Shown in pieces: positions 56,895-64,000 of a stretch of DNA of 64,000 nucleotides. The first letter of the stretch is position 1, and each line of letters starts with the position of its first letter. A program made the position numbers and the translations under genes. The stretch lies in the NCBI RefSeq assembly GCF_036323735.1, contig NC_086023.1:19079001-19143000 (forward strand). The letters are read 5' to 3'. The stretch is from Rattus norvegicus. Lineage: Eukaryota; Chordata; Mammalia; Rodentia; Muridae. The notes below the pieces were generated by a model. That model made no database searches, was not told where the DNA came from, and saw only the letters and a program-made list of their open reading frames with translations.

Positions 56895-57829
56895 GAAGAG
56901 TGCCGCAGACCACCCAGGGGAGTGTGTCAGCAGAGGGACCAAGGCTTGGATTTCAGGTAGAGAATGGATTTGGTACAACAGACACAAACTGTGTGTGCTG
57001 CTGTGAAAAGCTTTACTTCTTGGCATATATTTAAGCATTTAGAAAAGGTACATCATAATTGGCAATCATCCAGCTCTTATTCATTATCCCACCAAATGTC
57101 CCTTGCAAAGAGGAGAGCTAAACATACAGTTTAGGAAACAGTTCTCAACGGCAAACAATAGTTAAAAAAAAAACTGCAGTTATACTGCCAGATTTGTGGG
57201 CACCAGGTATGCATTCATCATTTATCTTTGTCATAATAAAGTTTAAACTCTATATTTATGGCCCCCAGAATAGTAAGGAAACTTTTGTAACCATAGGTAA
57301 CTCTTGATAAGTTTGTTCAACTTGTTGGAACTTGTCTAGGATCTTTCCAAAATAATCATTACTATTTTGAATCAAAAGTTTTCCAAAATGGGGGAAAGGC
57401 TTTTCGGGAACAGTCATGTTCTTAGTAGCTGCAATTAATTTCTCTCCTATTTGCTTGGAACTAATGGGTGCAGCAGTTGAATTCATCGCAGCCGTTGAGT
57501 TCATCAGGATCATGATGGTGTGAGACATTTCCGTCTCTGAACTTTCAGTTCCTGAGACATCCAAAGGTACATGACCATCTTCCCACACTGCTATGTTCTT
57601 AAAATCAGATATTGTTGACAGGCTTAAAGTTGCTAAGATCACCAAGGCTAGAACACAGAAGGCACCTCCACCGCAAGTATAGACCCCAGTCATCATCTAT
57701 TTGTAGGGAGACGGCCAGGACCTCCAGGAGGGAAGCCATTCCAGGCACCTATGCAGGCATTCTGCATGGAAACAAAGCACAAGAGCTTCAGGTCACACAG
57801 ACTCCACTGGAGTGGGTGTGGCAGAAGGG
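56895..57829 (-). mobile_element. LTR element (923 bp) with a U3 open frame, inserted in L1 3' UTR
   Basis: Insert 56,901-57,823 begins tgccgcagac and ends gtgtggca (TG...CA). It is flanked by gaagag (56,895-56,900) and gaaggg (57,824-57,829), a 6-bp duplication with one difference. On the minus strand: start tgccacacccactcc, open frame in U3, TATA-like complement of atatatttaagc at 57,025-57,036, a polyadenylation-like agtaaa complement near 57,012-57,017, and a U5 end. The L1 resumes exactly on both sides, so the LTR is the younger insertion. A solo LTR of ERVK type; family name unknown. Confidence 0.8.
57256..57696 (-). CDS. Uninterrupted 146-codon frame in LTR U3; unknown product
   Basis: The start at 57,696 is one of two adjacent ATGs, about 127 bases inside the LTR. 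The frame ends before the TATA-like site, so it is wholly U3. The predicted product has residues 1-10 polar, a hydrophobic segment at about 11-29 (GAFCVLALVILATLSLST), then a polar domain. Three N-glycosylation sequons occur at residues 66, 72 and 93, and a direct MNSTAA repeat at 65-76. The C-terminal part is hydrophobic and aromatic in places (LLFWGP at the end). This suggests a type II membrane or secreted protein. I do not recognise it. In MMTV the U3 also encodes a glycosylated type II protein (superantigen), so the position is similar, but I see no sequence evidence of relatedness. Possibly fortuitous or a fragment. Confidence 0.4.
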   Translation of the reverse strand: MMTGVYTCGGGAFCVLALVILATLSLSTISDFKNIAVWEDGHVPLDVSGTESSETEMSHTIMILMNSTAAMNSTAAPISSKQIGEKLIAATKNMTVPEKPFPHFGKLLIQNSNDYFGKILDKFQQVEQTYQELPMVTKVSLLFWGP

Positions 57830-57890
57830 AAACCAGGAAAGGGAATAACATTTGAAATGTAGATAAAAAATATAGATACATAAAAATAGA

Positions 57891-58759
57891 AAAAATTGGA
57901 TTCCACTGACTACCTTGAACAGGAGTATTAATAGCTCATAGTGCCATTAGCTGATGATGAGTTTGGAAAAAGCAATGTTATTTTAAAAATAGGATCGATT
58001 AGTCCCTTGTAATCAATGATTACTAGAAGGATCATAACTCATTGTGTAATTCCTACTAACCTAAAATTTCAAAACTGCTTGAGAGAAAATATTTGAAAGT
58101 ATTCTCAACATAAACTTGACCATATAATTTTTTTAATATGAAATGTTTATGTGTATGTTACTTTGAAATCCATTTTCTGGATAAACATTTAGTGCTCAGA
58201 TTAACAGAATGACTATTTCCCCAAATCTATTTGTATTCTGAGTTTATTTGCTATGAATTTTGAAAGCATTTCAGAGAAGAATACTTCTCAGATATTAGAT
58301 GAGAAAGCTCTATTTGCCATACATTTCTTTTTCTTTAGAAAAAATATAATAGCAGTGAATATATATATCCTCTGCTTAATATTTTCTAGACATTTATTAT
58401 GTTCATATCAATTTGATGTCTACACTAAGAGGTTTACAAATATTAAACACACAATAACCAATATAATATGTTAATGCTATAATTGCTATCAAGAAAAATG
58501 TTTACTATGTGAGACCATAAGTAAATAATTTCATGTGTCCTGAGTTTATAGTGGAATTACATGGCACGTACCCTTTAGTCTCAGTAAAGATGGCTCCTAG
58601 CCATGAAGTTGCTTGTGGCTTGGTGAGATTACATGTCAAGATGGAGGAAAGCCAAATGGTTGCTATTTAAATACGTAAATCGCAATATTTAAAATATATC
58701 TACTTTGCTAAACAACAATTCAGCACCATATGAATGAAAAAAAGAAAGAAATATGGAAA
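57891..58759. other. No gene recognised
   Basis: AT-rich sequence, about 0.9 kb. Open frames (up to 73 codons) are featureless. Confidence 0.4.
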
Positions 58760-59330
58760 GGAAATGGAACATGACTGCTCCTAGGTATGATGAAGGAAAG
58801 GTTTATTAAAGATAGGTGGGAAAGTAAAGACAGAAGCAGACACATCTGAGAAAGTTCAGAGTGGACGTGAGCAGGTGGAACTGTGTCATACTGGGAGAAG
58901 GGGAAAATAGAGAGGGGAAAATAGAGAGGGGAAAATAGAGAGGGGAAAATAGAGAGGGGAAAATAGAGAGGGGAAAATAGAGAGGGGAAAATAGAGAGGG
59001 GAAAATAGAGAGGGGAAAATAGAGAGGGGAAAATAGAGAGGGGAAAATAGAGAGGGGAAAATAGAGAGGGGATAGAGGGGAACCAGCTTCAGCAGCCAGG
59101 AGACCTAATGGTACAAAGACAGCAGGTAACCAAAATGGTTGAATTATACAGGGAAGGGCAGCCTAGCCCATGGGCTAGAGAGTTCAGGGTAAGGGGCAGG
59201 GTATGCCAGCTAGAAGAACTCTGTAACAGGTAGGGACTGAGGGATCCCAGGATAGCATGATGGCCGGGTCCACTTTAATAATGTTAAGTAGGAACCTCAA
59301 CAATTTGTTCCAGGTTTGCAACCTTGCAAA
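58760..59330 (+). repeat. Old LTR-like repeat containing a minisatellite
   Basis: A block with ggaaaggtttattaaagatagg near the start and a tail (59,170-59,330) that is paralogous to 49,085-49,240. It is probably one old dispersed element, in which the 14-bp array has expanded. Confidence 0.4.
58900..59072 (+). repeat. 14-bp minisatellite, about 12 copies
   Basis: Unit ggggaaaatagaga repeats head-to-tail about twelve times with virtually no variation between copies, then degrades. Such homogeneity suggests recent expansion or contraction. Confidence 0.95.
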
Positions 59331-59819
59331 TGTGATCTTAATATATTGTCACCATATACCAAATTCTCAAAGATTAAAAAATATATAGTCAAGATAAAAA
59401 TAAAATCTCGATTTACAAACAAAAGAAAAAGTCTTGCCACAGGAAGGCCAGTGGTGGGATTGTCATAGCCACCCCAAGACTTCTGAATCTGTTTTTGGTT
59501 CACTCCTGGAGTTGGCCCCAGAAACTCAACTTGTTTTATAATTCTCAAAGACTTGAGCTAATCTAAAATATTAGGGACCTGTTTCTCCTGGTTAGATGCA
59601 TATTCATGAAATGAGTTGGAAATATAGAAATGAATCCCCTGCTTCACAGGAACTACCAGAATTAAACACTCTTGCTTGGAAGGTAAAAAGCTGCTACAGT
59701 CCTTCAAGTTTAGTTATTTCAAATAAGCTCTCCAAAAAGAACCGGAAAGAACCAGTTTAAACTAAATGAAGCTACTCAGACCCCACTTATTGTAATGCTA
59801 AATTCTTATCCTAGAGGCA
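59331..59819. other. No gene recognised
   Basis: About 0.5 kb of ordinary sequence without supported features. Confidence 0.4.
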
Positions 59820-59985
59820 CTTTTTTGCTGATATTTTATTTTTATTCATGTGTATATGTGTACAGTGGCAACCTGGAGTCAGGTGGTTGTACCATCCTGA
59901 AAACAGTGCTGGGACCCCAGCTTGGTTCCTCTGGAAAATTATCAAGTTCTCTTAACTGCTGAGCCATCCTCTCCCCAGGGGAGTT
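59820..59985 (-). repeat. B4-like SINE, minus
   Basis: The plus strand carries the complement of a B4 head (cttaactgctgagccatcct) at about 59,953-59,972. Before it lie ggttcctctggaa and tggagtcaggtggttgtacc, in an order consistent with a B4/RSINE element on the minus strand. Confidence 0.55.
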
Positions 59986-61239
59986 CAAGTCTATCATTCC
60001 TGAACTTGCAATGAGGCAGCATCATCACAGTTGTATGTGTGGGAACACGCGTGCCCCTGTATATGTAATAAGAAGTCTCTAGAGCAAGAGCGTGTGGTAC
60101 TGCAATATTTATGAAAGCATCTCTCACTTTCTAAGAGATTGGAACTTTTCCTGGACCTCACAGCCAGAGTTAATAAGACATCTAAGATTGCTGTCCTACA
60201 GTGAACTTAAACTGTTGGTTAAACCTGCCTTTAGGATAACAGTGTAACAACCAAGCTTGCTTTCCTTGGATTTCCAGTGTAATCAGCTTTTACAAAACTA
60301 CACTAAGGTATAACTGTGATCTTAAATTCCTCTTCTATACCCACGATCTGATTGTTAAATGTAAAATGTAAAAGCACAGTAAAGACATAAGGAGAGGTTT
60401 AAGAAGCAGATAAGGAGAACCTTAGGATTGACTCTTAGAGTTCACAAATGAGACAAGGGAGTTTGACTAGGATAGATACATACTCCTTGCAGATTGTAAG
60501 CGGAAGTATACTCTTAGTTCCCAGAAATGCATCAGTGTCACATTAAGGGATTGTCACTGGCTTCAGCTGATCCCAGCTGACACAGATAACATGGTTTAGC
60601 ATCCAATCATCATAAACGTTGCTTTCTCTGCTATAAACACAACTTATACAAAACAAACATTACTGAATGGTTTCATTTCCAGTGAAATGACCAATTCCAT
60701 CATATTAGAGAGCATTTGCTCTGCTACTCAAGCACCTAGTTAGGTTTACAAGCATGAACTAAGTGCAGTACACCCAAGTTTAACTGAACATGTATTACAT
60801 TTTTGTTTATTTAATTGCTCAATATTAAAAACATTAAACAAGGAAAAATAAATGTGTAAATGTTAGAAGAAGGGAGAAAAGTGCCTTGAAAACATTAATT
60901 TTAACCTTTAGGACAATTACAGCATGTTGTCACAGAGGTATTGGTTCTCATATCCAAATGATCTCCACCAGGGCAACCAGCCCTGATTTCCAGTTCAGAA
61001 TTCTAGGCTATGCAGAATGAAACTAAACCTTGTGATGAACAGAAGCTTCATGCATAAAGTCTCACCAACATAGCTGCCTAAGTATGAGGAATAAAAACAA
61101 CACCACCAGTAGAGATGCTAAAATGGATGGAGAAAGATCAAGAGAGCTCAACCCTGAAGCAAGAATGCTGTGAGTGGAAGACTAGATACTTTTCAGGAAG
61201 ACACCAGTTAGCTATTTACTACCAGATAATTAGCCCTCA
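59986..61239. other. No gene or clear repeat recognised
   Basis: About 1.25 kb. No coding region or repeat could be supported. AT-rich stretches lie at 60,800-60,870. Confidence 0.4.
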
Positions 61240-61405
61240 AAACAAACATGCAAGTAACATTATACAGACTGCACATATTATATATGCATGTAATCACAAT
61301 TAATGAAAAATAGACCACAAATTTGAAAGAGAGCAAAGAATGATTATATGGAAGAATTTGGAGGGAGAAAATGAAAGAAATTATATTATAATCTCAAAAA
61401 AGCAC
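61240..61405 (+). repeat. Old L1 (Lx-like) 3' end
   Basis: Contains aatagaccacaaatttgaaa, gagagcaaag, tttggagggagaaaatgaaa and attatattataatctcaaaa, the usual 3' end of old rodent L1. The same layout is at 1,150-1,325. Confidence 0.55.
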
Positions 61406-61921
61406 AAAAATCCCAAAGTCTTGTAACATAGAATCAACTTATTATATCCCAAAGCCTGCAGTGTCTCTTATCATCAGAGACATTGAGTAATTCAAAAACC
61501 CTGTAAATGTATTAACACAAAACTGATCTATTGCCAGAACTGGATATTGCTGAGAAAAACTACCTAATATTAAAACTGATTAATATCTGAACCTAAGTAA
61601 TTTTAACAATTTTAAGTTTTTAAAACATATTGGTTTGATAAGAACCCTGACATTCTAGCAAATATAGAGCCCTTTAAGATAAATCATGAAATGACATAAA
61701 CACACAAGACCTCTGTGTTGAAAATGAAGAAAATGATTCTTAAGCAGGAGGCACTAATGAATGTCCTTCTATAGAAGACAAAACTTAGTTATACAAATAT
61801 TTACTAGCCTCAGCAGTATTCTCAACTGTTAGATGTTAGCATTCCATCTAGGTTCTACCCAACAACTACCTAGGTAGGCCTGACTTGCTATAAAAATTGC
61901 TGTTTGATCTCTTTGCTCTCT

Positions 61922-61924
<3 letters not shown>
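61406..61924. other. No feature seen
   Basis: About 0.5 kb of ordinary sequence without supported features. Confidence 0.4.

Positions 61925-61959
<35 letters not shown>
61925..61959. repeat. (TC)n microsatellite
   Basis: About 17 TC units. Confidence 0.95.
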
Positions 61960-61961
<2 letters not shown>

Positions 61962-62244
61962 TCTCTATCCCCCTCCCCACCCCCACCCCCACCTCTACTT
62001 CCTTCTCAAACCCCCTTCCCATGTCCCCAAATAAACTTCATTCTATGGCTGGTACCTCAGGGGGGAGGGATGCCTCAGCATGGGCTCGCTGAAGTGCCCT
62101 TTCCCGCAGCACCATACCACACTTTACAAAACATAGCATCAACAGCACAACATGCTGAGGGAAAAAGAAGATGAATTAGAAAACAGATGCACTCCACTAA
62201 TGAGATCCAGTGATCCATGATGAGAACAGAAACTGAAAGGTTCA

Positions 62245-62372
62245 GAGCAGGGCAAGGTGGGGCACATCTGAGGCACATGGATTTCTGTGGGTTTGAAGCC
62301 AACCTTGTCTACACAGAAACTTCCAGGCTAGCCAGGGCTGCAAAGACCCTGTCTCAAAAAAGAAAAAGGCTC
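62245..62372 (+). repeat. B1-type SINE, plus
   Basis: Order: agcagggcaaggtggggcac, tggatttctgtgggtttgaa, caaccttgtctacacagaaa and gaccctgtctcaaaaaag with an A-rich tail. The 7SL-like ending identifies B1. Confidence 0.7.
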
Positions 62373-62476
62373 AAATTTTAAGGGGAAGAATGTGTGACTG
62401 AAACATTATACAGCTAGAGATGTAGAATAAATATAAATAAGTATAAATAAAGGAGAGGGGCAAAATAAAATAGCTA

Positions 62477-62479
<3 letters not shown>

Positions 62480-62530
<51 letters not shown>
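62480..62530. repeat. (TG)n microsatellite
   Basis: About 25 uninterrupted TG units. Confidence 0.97.
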
Positions 62531-62534
<4 letters not shown>

Positions 62535-62639
62535 AGTACATTTGTACTAAAAAAAAAATAAAGATGAAAACATAGTAAGCCAAAGAGTAAGTGTAAAGGT
62601 AAGTGTTTTTCGTTATGGCAAGGAAATCTTTTTGAATAT

Positions 62640-63515
62640 AGGATGTTAAAAACCTATACTCCAACACATTGGAAAATATTAGAGATGGATCATTTCCTCA
62701 TTGTGTACCATTTACTAAACTTAATCAAGATCAGATAAACAGTGTAAACAGACATATAACCCTTAGTGAAACAGCAGTCATTAAAAGGTTCCCCAACCAA
62801 AAGACATCCAAAGTAGTAAGAATTCTGATTTCTTTAAAAATCCAGTTATGTACATGGACTGGAACTTGGCCTCCCCATATATGTGTAAACGGATGTACAC
62901 CTTGGTCTTTATGTGGGTCCTAAACAATTGGGGGGGGGGCTATCCTAAAAACTGTTGACTGTACCTGGGATATGTTCTTCTAGCTGGGCTACCTTGTCTG
63001 GCCCCAGTGGGAGAGAAGGTACTTAGGCTCTCACAGACTTGAAGTGTGTGTGGGCAAGGGTCTGTTGGGGGGCTCCCAACCCACTCAGAGAAGATGGGGA
63101 AGGTGTTGTTATTAAAATCTCATTGTTGTTAAATATCAGCCCGTGCCCACCCATCCAGCTAGAGTCCACCAAACCAACACAGTTCCACGTGAAGAGATTT
63201 AATGAGAGAACAAGATGAGATTTAATGCGAGAGAAAGAAGAGAAAAGGAGGGCAGAGGAAGTCTGCCTTTTATTTGGAATGTGATATAACTATTCCCAGG
63301 TGGAGGTGCAAACTGAGCCAAAATGTCTTAGGTCTTCTGGGAATGTATGGCTGTTGCCATGGCAACAGTGACCAAACATTGTTGCCGTTGGAGGTAAAGG
63401 CAATTCCTGATACCAATAGAAGGGGGATGAGGGAAGGATTGTAGGAGGGGATGACAAGGCAAGTGAGCAGGATGTAAAGTATATGTAAATGTAAAGAATA
63501 CATTAAAAAATAGTT
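62640..63515 (+). mobile_element. Old plus-sense L1: ORF2 fragment joined to 3' UTR
   Basis: 62,665-62,850 reads as the ORF2 region between endonuclease and RT (FTKLNQDQINSVNRHITL and the following NQKTSK). It then turns into 3' UTR (62,850-63,100, with tagctgggctaccttgtctg and ctcacagacttgaagtg) and the 3' end (63,415-63,515, ggcaagtgagcaggatgtaa). The RT region is deleted. The 3' UTR is itself interrupted at about 63,105-63,410. Confidence 0.75.
63105..63410 (-). repeat. Probable LTR fragment inside L1 3' UTR
   Basis: Non-L1 block separating two parts of an L1 3' UTR. It includes agatttaatgagagaac and a near repeat agatttaatgcgagag, then gccttttatttggaatg, which could be complements of polyadenylation signals. 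An inverted ccatggcaacag core is near 63,357. No target duplication was established. Confidence 0.4.
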
Positions 63516-64000
63516 ATTTTTTAAAAAATTCAGTTACATTATGTGAATACGTTTTTGTCTTAATCCCAAGTGTGGGAAATGGGTCTGTCTGCTTCAGATT
63601 ATCCACAGGAGCTGACTATGATTTTTCTAGTGCTCTGTCAGGGGTGTGATTCTGCCAGCTGAAGATAGCTTATGTTTAGAATTCTGGGCACTCTTTAGAG
63701 GGTATGAAAAGGCTAAGCCCTGAGAGAGAAGAGGCTGTGGTGGCTATTGCTCCCTGCATTGCTGCTGTTCTTGTTCCTGGTTGCTGTTTGCTGGACTGCT
63801 GGTTGGAGATATCCTAACCATGATGATTTGGAAGGAAGTAATCTAAAGCTATATATGCCCCCTTTCACATCCAACCTCTATCACCTACCTAGTGTTGCGG
63901 AGTTGGAAGGGATTGGGGTGAAGAAAGGTGGTAGGTAAAATAACCCAATAAAGTAGCCAAAAATCTACTTACAAGTAGTCCCCAGATGAGGGGATTGGCA
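63516..64000. other. No gene recognised; unassigned
   Basis: A short plus frame at 63,747-63,938 starts with a Leu-rich hydrophobic stretch (LLLFLFLVAVCW), but its start is in unassigned sequence and it ends after 63 codons. I see no support for a gene, although the window edge prevents checking downstream. Confidence 0.4.

Larger units (their letters stand above)
51812..57890 (+). mobile_element. Nearly complete-structure plus-sense L1, defective, split by an LTR
   Basis: It has a 5' UTR of two tandem monomers, ORF1, ORF2 endonuclease and RT, 3' UTR and 3' end. The 3' UTR is interrupted at 56,901-57,823 by an LTR element; L1 sequence resumes with gggaaaccaggaaagggaat and runs to about 57,890. 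Length without the LTR is about 5.2 kb, shorter than a full rat L1. One reason is a deletion between endonuclease and RT near 54,370-54,430. Numerous stops and frameshifts make it inactive. Confidence 0.9.

Noticed and set aside
58900..59072. CRISPR-like array
   Set aside because: Direct head-to-tail 14-mers without unique spacers, in mammalian repeat DNA.
63747..63938. Short frame with hydrophobic N-terminus near the right edge
   Set aside because: Only 63 codons, no upstream promoter or recognised family; it could be an exon fragment but the window ends before this can be judged.

Overview
The window looks like nuclear DNA of a rat (genus Rattus, most likely R. norvegicus). Two observations point there. 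Rat-type ID SINEs are present, with their tRNA-like head and A-rich tail. Several L1 copies have the rat L1 3' end, and the older repeats are rodent B1, B4-like, Lx-like and ERVK families. I found no host protein-coding exon, tRNA, rRNA, snRNA or CpG-island promoter. Nearly everything recognisable is a transposable element, so this reads as a gene-poor, repeat-rich intergenic block. All names rest on reading the sequence, without a database search.

Layout. 1-3.98 kb: old SINE and L1 debris. 3,985-8,888: a complete but coding-dead class II (IAP-related) provirus with 319-bp LTRs, a tRNA-Phe-like primer site and a 6-bp target duplication. 9.2-15.4 kb: minus-sense L1 and Lx-like segments, cut by a compound LTR at 10,781-11,654. 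15.4-22.2 kb: mostly unassigned sequence with two URR1-like repeats, a B4-like SINE and LTR-like fragments. 22.2-24.9 kb: a minus-sense L1. 25,874-33,978: a minus-strand betaretrovirus-like provirus with pieces of gag, pol and env. Its env is interrupted by an ID element and its 5' LTR by a 2.75-kb L1. 35,391-35,726: an IAP-like solo LTR. 36,430-36,646: a SPIN-like hAT element. 38.6-42.2 kb: L1 pieces ending in a long GAA tract. 44.3-46.6 kb: an older L1 carrying two ID elements with perfect 15-bp duplications. 51.8-57.9 kb: a nearly full-structure plus-sense L1 whose 3' UTR holds a 923-bp LTR at 56,901-57,823. 58.9-59.1 kb: a 14-bp minisatellite. 62.6-63.5 kb: an old plus-sense L1 remnant.

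Three things stand out. First, 23,477-25,560 and 39,215-41,298 are an inverted duplication of about 2.08 kb in which I found a single mismatch. The arms enclose 13.65 kb that holds the second provirus, and the right arm passes into other L1 sequence at both ends. Second, the LTR at 56,901-57,823 keeps an uninterrupted 146-codon reading frame entirely inside its U3 region. It predicts a short N-terminal tail, one hydrophobic segment and three N-glycosylation sites, which resembles the superantigen gene of MMTV in position only. Third, the L1 inside the second provirus creates a 512-codon frame that starts in the retroviral LTR and runs into the L1 reverse transcriptase.

The elements do not work as a pathway; they record ordered insertions. 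The provirus came first, then ID into env and L1 into the LTR. Elsewhere L1s came first, then the compound LTR, the U3-ORF LTR and two ID elements. The inverted duplication must be recent, or recently converted, because its arms are far more alike than the LTR pairs, which differ at roughly 6% and 8% of positions.
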